Shown piece by piece: positions 1-5,194 of a stretch of 6,747 nucleotides of DNA. The position numbers were made by a program, and so were the translations under genes. A model generated the notes under the pieces. That model worked only from the letters and a program-made list of their open reading frames with translations. It searched no databases and was not told the origin of the DNA. The DNA comes from Thermoplasmata archaeon (GTDB lineage Archaea; Thermoplasmatota; E2; UBA202; DSCA01), in NCBI GenBank assembly GCA_008297795.1, contig VBQP01000056.1:1-6747 (forward strand), written 5' to 3'. The first letter of the stretch is position 1. Every line of letters starts with the position of its first letter.

Positions 1-357
1 GTAGTTGCCTGATATAGCCATGCACATCCCACTCCCATTGGAGTACATCATGTAATATGTTGCGCCTGTGGTGTTATAGAAGACGGCATAAAGAGTATTG
101 GAAGATGATATATCTCCTGAAACCTTCATTTTCAATACCATCTGTTCCCCCTCCACATCAGAAGAAATTTCTTTTATGTCTATTTCTGGCTGGCTGGTCA
201 CAGAATGCGCCCATGAATAACTCCCCGTGTTCGAATTCCATGTCCAGTGCCACACATCGCCAGTGTCATCTGTTATCTTCTCTGCTGATGCAAGTCCTGC
301 AGACAAAAACACCGCGGTTGCAACAACCCCCAAAACAAATATATTTCTTTTATTCAT
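1..357 (-). CDS. Secreted protein of unknown function, N-terminal part (runs off the window)
   Basis: The reading frame is open from an ATG at 357 to the window edge, giving 119 residues with no stop, so the C-terminus is missing. The start MNKRNIFVLG is followed by a hydrophobic stretch (about residues 6-22) and a small-residue cleavage region ending ASA (about 23-25), a typical Sec signal peptide. The mature part begins with a D-D-T-G-D-V motif (30-35) and later has alternating hydrophobic strands (about 58-95). These include PEIDIKEISSDV and LKMKVSGDI, followed by LYAVFYNTT. This pattern resembles the beta-sandwich DOMON/CBM9-like domains of archaeal surface proteins, but that is an inference from style only. 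The gene lies 56 bases after the ftsY stop on the same strand and probably has its own promoter (TATA-like box at 387-394). The function is unknown. The coding call is fairly safe because frame, signal peptide and upstream signals agree. Confidence 0.75.
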   Translation of the reverse strand, partial: MNKRNIFVLGVVATAVFLSAGLASAEKITDDTGDVWHWTWNSNTGSYSWAHSVTSQPEIDIKEISSDVEGEQMVLKMKVSGDISSSNTLYAVFYNTTGATYYMMYSNGSGMCMAISGNY

Positions 358-386
358 ATTTTATCTATCCTTTATTGATGTCCTGC

Positions 387-394
387 TTAATAAG
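387..394 (-). promoter_or_regulatory. Possible TATA box for the secreted-protein gene
   Basis: On the minus strand this reads CTTATTAA, preceded by AAAA, in the 56-base gap between the ftsY stop and the ATG at 357. Its centre lies about 33 bases upstream of that ATG, so transcription would start a few bases before the start codon. No T-rich archaeal terminator is visible between ftsY and this gene, so read-through from the ftsY operon is also possible. The box is a weak match. Confidence 0.35.
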
Positions 395-413
395 TTTTCT
401 ACTCGCAGCCCCG

Positions 414-1430
414 TCATTCGAACAGCCTTTTAATCATCCATTCAGGCGTGAATATAATCTGGTCTTCATATCCCTGTCCTGTTCCTATGAATAGAAGGGG
501 TTTTCCTATTGTATAGGCAATTGAAAGTGCAGCCCCTCCCTTTGCATCAGCATCAACCTTGTTCAATATAATGCCATCTATCCCGACAACCTCATCGAAT
601 TTTCTTGCCTGCTCAACAGCATCGTTACCTGTCAGTGCGTCTCCTACAAAAATTATCATATCAGGATTTGCAACCTTCTTTATTTTCTTCATCTCGTCCA
701 TGAGATTTATGTTTGTTTGCATCCTTCCTGCAGTGTCAAGCAGAACAACATCTCTGTACTTCGCTTTCGCATGCTCAATTGCGTCATAGGCAACAGCGGC
801 AGGGTCAGTGCCTGCATCATGTTTTATTATTTTGGCGCCGATTTTGTTTGCATGCATCTCAAGTTGTTCAATGGCGCCAGGGCGGAAAGTGTCACATGCG
901 CCCAAGACACAACTCATTCCTTGCTTCTTCAATCTGTACGCAAGTTTTGCTATTGAGGTCGTCTTGCCTGTACCGTTCACCCCCACAAACATCAAAACAA
1001 CAGGCTTTTTGCTCTCCTTCAGAAAATCATCAAAATTCTTTTCGCTGGATGAAAGTATTTTTCCTATCGCCTTTTTTAGAGTCTCCTCAACTGCCTTTCC
1101 TGCATTCTTCCTGCTTATATATGGAAGCTGGCTTTTGACAGTATTTTTTATGTCTTCCACAACAGGGAGAGCCACATCAGCCTCAAGGAGCCCCATTTCA
1201 AGGTCCCACATCAGTTCCTCAAGTTTTTTCTCGCTTATCGCCAGAGTTGCTGCCTTCTTCTTTTCGCCTATTTCCTTTTCAAGTTCCAGAGTTTTTTTGA
1301 GTTCCTCTTCAACTTTTTTCTTTACCTTCTCTTCTTTCTCTTCTTCTGGAACCTCCTCAACCGCCTTTTTGACCTCCTCCTCTATTGCCTCCTCAAAATT
1401 TTTGAATTTTTTCTTTAAGAACTTGAACAT
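414..1430 (-). CDS. ftsY: Signal recognition particle receptor FtsY (SRP GTPase)
   Basis: FtsY is the membrane-associated receptor for SRP. It pairs with the related GTPase Ffh/SRP54 to hand ribosome-nascent chain complexes to the Sec translocon. The 338 residues comprise a highly charged N-terminal region (about 1-60, alternating Lys and Glu, likely membrane or ribosome contact), an N domain helical bundle (about 60-135) and the G domain (about 142-338). SRP-GTPase motifs are intact: P-loop GVNGTGKTT (150-158), DTFRPGA (180-186), DTAGR (232-236), NKVD (290-293) with the archaeal DADAKGG continuation (292-299), and the closing GTGQGYEDQ (316-324). The opening GVNGTGKTT and the charged extension favour FtsY over Ffh, which would have a methionine-rich M domain. 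The ATG at 1430 has a strong Shine-Dalgarno sequence (AAGGAAGGA) five bases upstream. It is one base after the pfdA stop, as last gene of the ribosomal cluster. Confidence 0.97.
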   Translation of the reverse strand: MFKFLKKKFKNFEEAIEEEVKKAVEEVPEEEKEEKVKKKVEEELKKTLELEKEIGEKKKAATLAISEKKLEELMWDLEMGLLEADVALPVVEDIKNTVKSQLPYISRKNAGKAVEETLKKAIGKILSSSEKNFDDFLKESKKPVVLMFVGVNGTGKTTSIAKLAYRLKKQGMSCVLGACDTFRPGAIEQLEMHANKIGAKIIKHDAGTDPAAVAYDAIEHAKAKYRDVVLLDTAGRMQTNINLMDEMKKIKKVANPDMIIFVGDALTGNDAVEQARKFDEVVGIDGIILNKVDADAKGGAALSIAYTIGKPLLFIGTGQGYEDQIIFTPEWMIKRLFE

Positions 1431-1431
1431 A

Positions 1432-1845
1432 TCAATCCTTCCTTTCTGCTTCCCTCAATCTGGCTGATATATCTTCCACTTTCCCTCTTATTTCCTGCGA
1501 TGTTTTTACCAAATTCTCCTCTTCCTTGAGAAGTTCCTCTATTTTTTTGTCAACAAAGGTCATCGCTTTGTTTATTGATTTTTCAGTAACAACTCCTCCT
1601 CCAACCCCTGCCATCACGTTTGAGGTATCATTAAGGGATGCATGAATGAATATATTCCCACCTATGGGAACAAGCAGTTCCTCTCCCTTCTTCGCCTTCG
1701 ATATTTCCTCCAGGGCAGATTTTACCCTTCTATATTCTCCGAGCAGTTCCTCAATGATTGTTACCTGCTGGTATATTGCATCCATCCTCTCCTGGTATTC
1801 CTGGAGAAGGAAAAGGTCTCTTGACTTATTCTCTTCTGCTTCCAT
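1432..1845 (-). CDS. pfdA: Prefoldin subunit alpha
   Basis: Prefoldin is the jellyfish-shaped hexamer (two alpha, four beta subunits) that captures unfolded nascent proteins in the cytosol and passes them to the thermosome. This 137-residue protein has the alpha-subunit layout. An N-terminal coiled-coil helix (about 8-50) is followed by the beta-hairpin core with LLVPIGGNIFIHASL (57-71) and VMAGVGGGVVTEKS (77-90), and then a C-terminal coiled-coil helix (about 91-134). The length and the conserved V-P-I-G-G and G-V-G-G-G-V-V elements fit the archaeal alpha family rather than the shorter beta family. The ATG at 1845 follows the rpl18a stop by a single base (TAA-A-ATG), without a strong Shine-Dalgarno sequence, which suggests translational coupling. 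Its placement before ftsY is the usual archaeal arrangement. Confidence 0.95.
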   Translation of the reverse strand: MEAEENKSRDLFLLQEYQERMDAIYQQVTIIEELLGEYRRVKSALEEISKAKKGEELLVPIGGNIFIHASLNDTSNVMAGVGGGVVTEKSINKAMTFVDKKIEELLKEEENLVKTSQEIRGKVEDISARLREAERKD

Positions 1846-1846
1846 T

Positions 1847-2077
1847 TTAATTCTCTATCAGATATTTCACTACAGGATCTTCCACTTCCTCAGGTGATAG
1901 TTCTTTCACTTCCTTTATTTCCACCTTTTTCCTCTTAACACGATGGTTGCTGCCGATTATGGACAAAACCTTCTCCTTAGCCTTCACCTTGCTGCTGCTG
2001 ACTATCTCCTTCTTGAAGGGATACCACATATTTTTCGCATAAAATTTTCCTTCCACTCTATATGCCTTCTTAGCCAT
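1847..2077 (-). CDS. rpl18a: Large-subunit ribosomal protein eL20 (L18Ae, LX)
   Basis: This small basic protein of the archaeal 50S subunit is homologous to the N-terminal part of eukaryotic L18a/eL20. With start MAKKAYRVEG it is 76 residues, the usual archaeal LX length. Family features are the opening A-Y-R-V-E-G-K-F strand, the central WYPFKKEI (about 18-25), and IGSNHRVKRKKVEI (about 40-53), the typical 'GS.H.VKR..I.I' strand. I chose the ATG at 2077 over the in-frame GTG at 2086. The ATG has a good Shine-Dalgarno sequence (AGGTGA at 2084-2089) five bases upstream, and its start removes an overlap with eif6, leaving TAA-A-ATG. The GTG would add three unconserved residues. It lies between eif6 and pfdA, the conserved archaeal order. 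Confidence 0.94.
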   Translation of the reverse strand: MAKKAYRVEGKFYAKNMWYPFKKEIVSSSKVKAKEKVLSIIGSNHRVKRKKVEIKEVKELSPEEVEDPVVKYLIEN

Positions 2078-2078
2078 T

Positions 2079-2750
2079 TTATTCACCTATCAAATCAAGC
2101 GCATCTTCTATCCGTCCCATCTCAATACCTGTTGTTTTACTTCCCATGATGGCGCCCTTGCCATTTGCCACCATGCCGGCGCCCACATAAGGCACGCCAT
2201 GATTCACTGTTCCTATGCTGACGGGCACGCTGAACAGTTCCTCCAGATTCCTCTTTTCGTCATCCTCTATTTTTGGATGACAGAGCATGCCCCTGTTTGT
2301 AACCACTGCAGCCATGCCAACCGTTTTTATGCCCGCAATAGTCCCTCTTTCCACTTCCACATCCATAACGCCCTTTATATCTTTTATTGTTTCATCACCC
2401 ATCATGGGATGAACAATGGCTCCATAATCGTTTGCCAGTATGTTGTTTCCTGCGGCGTTGAATTTATCTTTTATGACGAGAACATTGTCGCCAAAAAAAT
2501 TTTTTATAACATCCAACTCCTCATCTCCCACAAAATCTGCAACAACTGCACCGCTGGAATTTAAAGCAATGAGGGAGCCCATCACTGTGCTTCCGCCAAC
2601 AGTTGTCTCAATTATTTTAACTTTGAGAACTTCCCTTATCGCTTCCTTTTCCTTGTCCTGCAAAAACGGATGAACAAATGCAATATCATCATTTGCCCTG
2701 CAAAAAACACCAACATATGGATTGCTGTTGAAATCCAACCTCTTTAGCAT
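2079..2750 (-). CDS. eif6: Translation initiation factor aIF6 (50S anti-association factor)
   Basis: aIF6 binds the inter-subunit face of the large subunit near uL14 and the sarcin-ricin loop. It blocks joining with the 30S subunit and links large-subunit maturation to translation. The 223 residues match the pentein fold of five pseudo-repeats of about 45 residues. Visible conserved segments are NSSGAVVADF (64-73), FNAAGNNILANDYGAIVHP (97-115), AVVTNRGMLCHP (148-159) and the C-terminal GTVNHGVPYVGAGM (180-193) followed by KTTGIEMGRIEDAL (205-218). The family's length is normally about 220, so it appears full length. The ATG at 2750 lies nine bases after the rpl31e stop. The nearest Shine-Dalgarno-like AAGGAG (2766-2771) is 15 bases upstream and overlaps the end of rpl31e, a longer spacing than usual. 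Confidence 0.97.
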   Translation of the reverse strand: MLKRLDFNSNPYVGVFCRANDDIAFVHPFLQDKEKEAIREVLKVKIIETTVGGSTVMGSLIALNSSGAVVADFVGDEELDVIKNFFGDNVLVIKDKFNAAGNNILANDYGAIVHPMMGDETIKDIKGVMDVEVERGTIAGIKTVGMAAVVTNRGMLCHPKIEDDEKRNLEELFSVPVSIGTVNHGVPYVGAGMVANGKGAIMGSKTTGIEMGRIEDALDLIGE

Positions 2751-2759
2751 GGTAACTGT

Positions 2760-3446
2760 TTACTTCTCCTTCTTATCTGCATTAGTTGTCTCTTCCTCCT
2801 CAACCTGCCCTTCCTCCATTTTTTCATCCTTTTGCTCTTCCTGTGGTTCTTCTGGTATTTCTTCTCTCTCTTCTGTTGCCTTCTTGCCCTCCTCATGACT
2901 CTCCTCAGGTGCTTCCTCCTCTTCCTTGGTTTCCTCAACCTCTTCTTTCTCCATTTCTTCAGGCTGTTCTATATCTTCCTCTGATTCCTCTTCCTTCTCC
3001 TCAACCTGCCCTTCCTCCATTTCTTCTTTTGACTCAGGCACTTCTTCCTTTAGTTTCTCCTCTTCCCCCTCTTCAGGCTGTTCCTCTGCCGCAACCTTTT
3101 CCTCACGTTCCTCTTTCTCCTCTTTTGCTTGAGATGTTTCTTCCTTTTCTTCTTCAGCTGGCTTTTCTTCTTTCTTCCTCTTCTCAACAACTTCAGCCTC
3201 TGGTGTGTACGCCCATACGACGCCGTCATCTCCCTTAACAGCCTTTACCCTTATTCGGGTGGGAATATGGCTTCTTCCTCTTGACCATAATTTTTCATTC
3301 AAACTTGAATCGATCATAACTTCCTCTGATTTCATGTGCTTAGCCAAAAACTCCCTTACCTCCTTAACAGCCCTGTTCGCTCTTTTTGTTCTCGGGACTG
3401 ACTTTGCTTTTATCAGAGGAATCGTATAAATTCTTTCTTCCGGCAT
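2760..3446 (-). CDS. rpl31e: Large-subunit ribosomal protein eL31 with a long glutamate-rich C-terminal tail
   Basis: eL31 lies by the polypeptide exit tunnel of the archaeal and eukaryotic large subunit. Residues 1-88 are a normal eL31: ERIYTIPLIKAKSVPRTKRA (4-23), then VKEVREFLAKHM, the S-L-N-E-K-LWSRG element (about 48-57) and PTRIRVKAVKGDDG (62-75). Ordinary archaeal eL31 ends around residue 80-95. Here the frame continues without interruption for about 137 residues (92-228), of which I count 66 Glu, the rest mostly Lys, Pro, Gln and Ser. It is predicted to be disordered or a charged single helix. MEEGQVEE occurs at 143-150 and again at 210-217, and QPEE occurs twice, showing internal duplication. 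The ATG at 3446 lies five bases after rpl39e, with AGGTGA inside the end of that gene as ribosome binding site. The ribosomal core is certain; the tail's role is unknown. Confidence 0.95.
   Translation of the reverse strand: MPEERIYTIPLIKAKSVPRTKRANRAVKEVREFLAKHMKSEEVMIDSSLNEKLWSRGRSHIPTRIRVKAVKGDDGVVWAYTPEAEVVEKRKKEEKPAEEEKEETSQAKEEKEEREEKVAAEEQPEEGEEEKLKEEVPESKEEMEEGQVEEKEEESEEDIEQPEEMEKEEVEETKEEEEAPEESHEEGKKATEEREEIPEEPQEEQKDEKMEEGQVEEEETTNADKKEK
2796..2821. repeat. 26-base direct repeat, copy A, in the eL31 tail
   Basis: This 26-base stretch is identical to 2997-3022. The offset is 201 bases, exactly 67 codons, so both copies encode the same residues (MEEGQVEE plus one flanking residue) in frame. 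The match breaks on both sides, as expected for an old in-frame duplication of part of the acidic tail that has since drifted. Confidence 0.85.
2997..3022. repeat. 26-base direct repeat, copy B, in the eL31 tail
   Basis: Second copy of the repeat at 2796-2821, perfect over 26 bases. A shorter shared stretch (TCTTCAGGCTGTTC, near 2957 and 3073, encoding EQPEE) also recurs in the tail, so more than one duplication or slippage event is likely. Confidence 0.85.
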
Positions 3447-3451
3447 TTAAA

Positions 3452-3607
3452 TCACCTTTTCAATTTATTTCTCCTCCAGTTCCTTGTCTTTGGATGACGG
3501 AGAAATCTCCTGCTTGTCCTCATGGTTATCCATGCAGGCACACGTCTGTTGCTTTTGGTTGCCCTGATCAACCTTTTCTTTTTACCCAATGGTTTGTTTC
3601 GCGACAT
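3452..3607 (-). CDS. rpl39e: Large-subunit ribosomal protein eL39
   Basis: This 51-residue, very basic protein lines the lower part of the nascent-peptide exit tunnel in archaeal and eukaryotic large subunits. Translation from the ATG at 3607 gives MSRNKPLGKKKRLIRATKSN, then RRVPAWITMRTS and RRFLRHPKTRNWRRNKLKR, ending at TGA 3452-3454. The K-KRL-A-K-NR-VP-W---T hallmark and the closing R-NWRR-KL are diagnostic, and 51 residues is the standard length. The start is well supported. A near-perfect Shine-Dalgarno sequence AAGGAGG lies at 3614-3620, six bases upstream. The ATG directly abuts the TAG stop of the preceding PDCD5-family gene, so that gene's last codons encode the ribosome binding site. 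Its position just before rpl31e is the standard archaeal arrangement. Confidence 0.97.
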   Translation of the reverse strand: MSRNKPLGKKKRLIRATKSNRRVPAWITMRTSRRFLRHPKTRNWRRNKLKR

Positions 3608-3928
3608 CTAAATCCTCCTTATTTTTATATCTCGTTTTTTCGGCATCAAATTCCTCACGAGTATGCGAAATTTCGCATCATCTATCTGTTCATGTATTCT
3701 TCCCATCTGGTACAGTTGGATGAGCTGGTTTTCAATATATTCTGCGTTAATTGGATTTGCCATTTTTATTCTCGCCAGGCGCTCCCTGGCATTTGCATCC
3801 AGTATTTTCCTCAGTATTGCTTTTTTCTGTGCTTCTATCTGTGCCCTGATATATTCTTCCTCGACCTGCTCCTGGCTCTCCTGCTGCATCTGCTGAATCA
3901 TCCTTCTCTTAATGTCTTCCGCATCCAT
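3608..3928 (-). CDS. PDCD5/TFAR19-family DNA-binding protein
   Basis: This is an archaeal homologue of human PDCD5, a small helical-bundle protein that binds DNA non-specifically. Its cellular role in archaea is not settled; it is near-universally encoded with ribosomal genes. The 106 residues begin MDAEDIKRRMIQQMQQ. A charged, glutamine-rich helix (about 2-25) is followed by the family core: AILRKILDANARERLARIKM (37-56), then a proline and A-E-Y-I-E-N-Q-L-I-Q-L (about 59-72), GRIHEQIDDAKFRILV (76-91) and a basic tail. I chose the ATG at 3928 over the GTG at 3946. A TATA box at 3952-3959 is centred about 28 bases upstream, so the transcript would begin at this ATG (leaderless), and the GTG would fall before the transcription start. 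The stop TAG abuts the rpl39e ATG. Confidence 0.9.
   Translation of the reverse strand: MDAEDIKRRMIQQMQQESQEQVEEEYIRAQIEAQKKAILRKILDANARERLARIKMANPINAEYIENQLIQLYQMGRIHEQIDDAKFRILVRNLMPKKRDIKIRRI
3614..3620 (-). promoter_or_regulatory. Strong Shine-Dalgarno site for rpl39e, inside the PDCD5-family gene
   Basis: The minus strand reads AAGGAGG, an extended complement to the archaeal 16S 3' end, six bases before the rpl39e ATG. It coincides with the Arg-Arg codons at the end of the PDCD5-family protein, so one stretch of DNA serves as both coding sequence and ribosome binding site. It fixes the rpl39e start. Confidence 0.8.
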
Positions 3929-3951
3929 GGTTAATATCTCATCCACTATTA

Positions 3952-3959
3952 TATTTAAA
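3952..3959 (-). promoter_or_regulatory. TATA box of the PDCD5-rpl39e-rpl31e-eif6-LX-pfdA-ftsY operon
   Basis: The minus strand reads TTTAAATA within GTTTAAATATAA, preceded by a purine-rich run (AAAAAAG) suitable as a TFB recognition element. The box centre is about 28 bases from the ATG at 3928, the usual archaeal distance to a transcription start. It lies in the 36-base gap after rps19e, so the PDCD5 operon can be transcribed separately from rps19e. Confidence 0.6.
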
Positions 3960-3964
3960 CTTTT

Positions 3965-4384
3965 TTATTCCTTTGCTATTTCATGTGCCGTATTATCCAC
4001 GAATGACTGACCTTTCGGAGTCACTATTCTCCCCTTCCCTTTTAATGTTGATACAAGTCCTGCCTCTTCAAGTTGCTGAAGCGACTTTCTTATTATGGAG
4101 CCGCTTCCCTTTCTTGCTTTGTAGGGCTTGACTTTTCTATCTCTCTTTCCTCCGAATAAACTGCGCAATCTCTCTGTGCCGATGGGGCCACGCATGTAGA
4201 CTTTCCTGAGCACTGCTGCCATTCTTATGTACCACCAGTCAGGATCCTCAGGCTGCCTCTCCTTATGCACACCTGTTTTTACCCATTTTGCCCATTCGGG
4301 TGGCGTGATTTTATATTCCTTCTTGAGTTTCTCCGCTAACTTTTTTATTATTGCTTCTGCTGGAACATCATATGCCGTGGTCAT
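3965..4384 (-). CDS. rps19e: Small-subunit ribosomal protein eS19
   Basis: eS19 is a small-subunit head protein shared by archaea and eukaryotes and required for 30S/40S maturation. The 139 residues from MTTAYDVPAE show the family pattern: PPEWAKWVKTGVHKE (28-42), the strongly conserved DPDWWYIRMAAVLRK (57-71 region, just before V-Y-M-R-G-P-I-G), ERLRSLFGGKRDR, GSIIRKSLQQLEEAGL and a closing GRIVTPKGQ with D-N-T-A. The fold is a winged-helix bundle. The frame stays open upstream to 4486. I nevertheless start at the ATG at 4384, because the extra 34 residues are encoded by a repeat, lack conservation and would place a TATA box (4409-4416) inside the gene. That box is about 28 bases from the ATG, so the mRNA is probably leaderless. 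It is the first gene of the cluster. Confidence 0.96.
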   Translation of the reverse strand: MTTAYDVPAEAIIKKLAEKLKKEYKITPPEWAKWVKTGVHKERQPEDPDWWYIRMAAVLRKVYMRGPIGTERLRSLFGGKRDRKVKPYKARKGSGSIIRKSLQQLEEAGLVSTLKGKGRIVTPKGQSFVDNTAHEIAKE

Positions 4385-4408
4385 ATTCTCAACGCCCAAT
4401 ACAAAAGT

Positions 4409-4416
4409 AATATAAA
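4409..4416 (-). promoter_or_regulatory. TATA box of rps19e
   Basis: The minus strand reads TTTATATT, centred about 28 bases upstream of the ATG at 4384. That spacing places the transcription start at or one base before the start codon, and no Shine-Dalgarno sequence is visible, both consistent with a leaderless transcript. The recognition element upstream is T-rich and a poor match, so the call rests mainly on the box and spacing. Confidence 0.55.
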
Positions 4417-4446
4417 AAAGTAATGGGAAAGAACCCTGGAACCCCT

Positions 4447-4490
4447 TTCTTTTCCCGAGGCTTTTCTTTTTAAGAAAAGGCTCCAAGAAA
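4447..4490. repeat. 44-base intergenic repeat with hairpin, copy 1
   Basis: This copy is identical over 44 bases to 4567-4610. It contains a near-perfect inverted repeat: arms GAGGCTTTTCTT (4457-4468) and AAGAAAAGGCTC (4472-4483) with one G-G mismatch and a three-T loop. In this copy an outer stem adds eight pairs (CCTTTCTT at 4444-4451 with AAGAAAGG at 4485-4492). It lies about 60 bases upstream of the rps19e ATG and 30 upstream of its TATA box. It could be a dispersed palindromic element, or a transcript-end or processing structure for the gene ending at 4633. No long T-tract follows on either strand. Confidence 0.85.
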
Positions 4491-4566
4491 GGTGTTTCAT
4501 CCCCAAAGAAAAAGCCTGATTAAGTTACTGAGAAATTCTTTTTAACTTTCTTTACGGTGAAGCGCC

Positions 4567-4610
4567 TTCTTTTCCCGAGGCTTTTCTTTTTAAGAAAAGG
4601 CTCCAAGAAA
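4567..4610. repeat. 44-base intergenic repeat with hairpin, copy 2
   Basis: Second copy of the 44-base element, exactly 120 bases from the first, with the same hairpin core (arms 4577-4588 and 4592-4603). The outer stem is shorter here. It begins 22 bases past the stop of the membrane-anchored regulator gene, where a terminator or 3'-end structure would lie, but archaeal termination relies on U-tracts and none directly follows. An 8-base inverted pair, TGTTTCAT (4493-4500) and ATGAAACA (4623-4630), flanks this copy and the spacer. Confidence 0.85.
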
Positions 4611-4632
4611 ACCAGCCCTTCAATGAAACATC

Positions 4633-5181
4633 TTATTTCTCTTTAATCAATTCATCCATCTCCCTTCTCTCCTTTCTCCATACAAAAATTGCTGCTACGA
4701 AAAGAATAATGCTTGCCAGGACAAAAATAATTATGAAATATGGTGTGGTGCATGGTGTAGTGCCCCCGCCTCCGCTGCCCCCACCGACTGCATCTGCTCC
4801 GTAACTCTCGTTGCCCATTATTTTTATATGTTCGGGTGATTTTTCTTTCAGATAAATGAATGCAGATATTATCGCTCCTGCAAGAGAAACGATTGCTGAT
4901 GAGAGAAGAAGCGTTAATTTGAATTTTTCAGGATGAAGGATGCTTTTCCCCTTGCCCGTCAAACTGTAATAAACCCATTTGTGTTCCGTCTCTTCCTTTT
5001 TAACAAGCCCCGCTTCTACGAGTTTGGAAAGATGTTTATGCACTGCTGATTTATTGCAGTCAACCTTCTTTGTTATCTCTGAAAGGGTTTTCCGTCTCTC
5101 ATCGAGTTGTTTCAGTATCTCTATTCTCGTATCTGAGGCAAGAGCAACGAAAACATCTCTGTCAATCACAATTTTTGGCAC
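4633..5181 (-). CDS. Membrane-anchored winged-helix (ArsR-like) transcriptional regulator
   Basis: This predicted one-component regulator has 182 residues. Residues about 8-80 form a winged helix-turn-helix. FVALASDTRIEILKQL (11-26) is the ArsR-type first helix, the SEITKKVDCNKSAVHKHLSK segment (34-53) holds the turn and recognition helix, and VYYSLTGKGKSIL (70-82) is the wing and end. Two hydrophobic helices follow (about 88-111 and 148-167), separated by a 36-residue loop with GGGSGGGG (133-140) and one Cys (144). The C-terminus is short and charged. The likely topology is DNA-binding domain and C-terminus inside, loop outside. No ligand site is recognised. The start is GTG at 5181. A GTG at 5169 would fit leaderless transcription from the TATA-like box at 5195-5202 better and would drop four residues. 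It is divergent from the Vps62-like gene, which is a plausible target by inference. Confidence 0.88.
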   Translation of the reverse strand: MPKIVIDRDVFVALASDTRIEILKQLDERRKTLSEITKKVDCNKSAVHKHLSKLVEAGLVKKEETEHKWVYYSLTGKGKSILHPEKFKLTLLLSSAIVSLAGAIISAFIYLKEKSPEHIKIMGNESYGADAVGGGSGGGGTTPCTTPYFIIIFVLASIILFVAAIFVWRKERREMDELIKEK

Positions 5182-5191
5182 TTTTTGGCAC
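5172..5191. repeat. Perfect 10-base tandem repeat over the regulator's start, candidate operator
   Basis: TTTTTGGCAC occurs twice head to tail. It overlaps the first codons and likely transcription start of the regulator gene and lies between its TATA-like box and its coding region. A ten-base period puts both copies on the same helix face, as in direct-repeat operators. A role in autoregulation is inference only. Confidence 0.6.
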
Positions 5192-5194
5192 AGA

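Noticed and set aside
57..494. Plus-strand 145-residue frame
   Set aside because: It crosses the antisense of the signal-peptide gene, the intergenic gap and the end of ftsY; composition is not protein-like.
2744..2938. A 64-residue very basic open frame on the minus strand
   Set aside because: It is the out-of-frame reading of the Glu-rich eL31 tail codons (GAA/GAG read as Arg/Lys) and resembles no ribosomal protein.
2786..3238. Proline/leucine-rich 150-residue plus-strand frame
   Set aside because: It is antisense to the eL31 tail; its composition is the mirror of GAA/GAG-rich coding sequence.
3929..3946. GTG start at 3946 for the PDCD5-family protein
   Set aside because: It lies only about 10 bases from the TATA box centre, before the expected transcription start, and the downstream ATG gives a normal family length.
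4457..4483. Classic intrinsic terminator reading of the hairpins
   Set aside because: No T-tract directly follows on either strand, and archaeal termination depends on U-tracts rather than hairpins; left as a repeat of uncertain role.
4385..4486. A 34-residue N-terminal extension of eS19 starting at 4486
   Set aside because: It is in frame but is encoded by the 44-base repeat, is unlike any eS19 N-terminus and would bury the TATA box; the ATG at 4384 fits family length.
4447..4610. Minimal CRISPR array (two 44-base repeats with a 76-base spacer)
   Set aside because: Only two copies, an overlong palindromic repeat and spacer, and no cas genes; better explained as a duplicated hairpin element.
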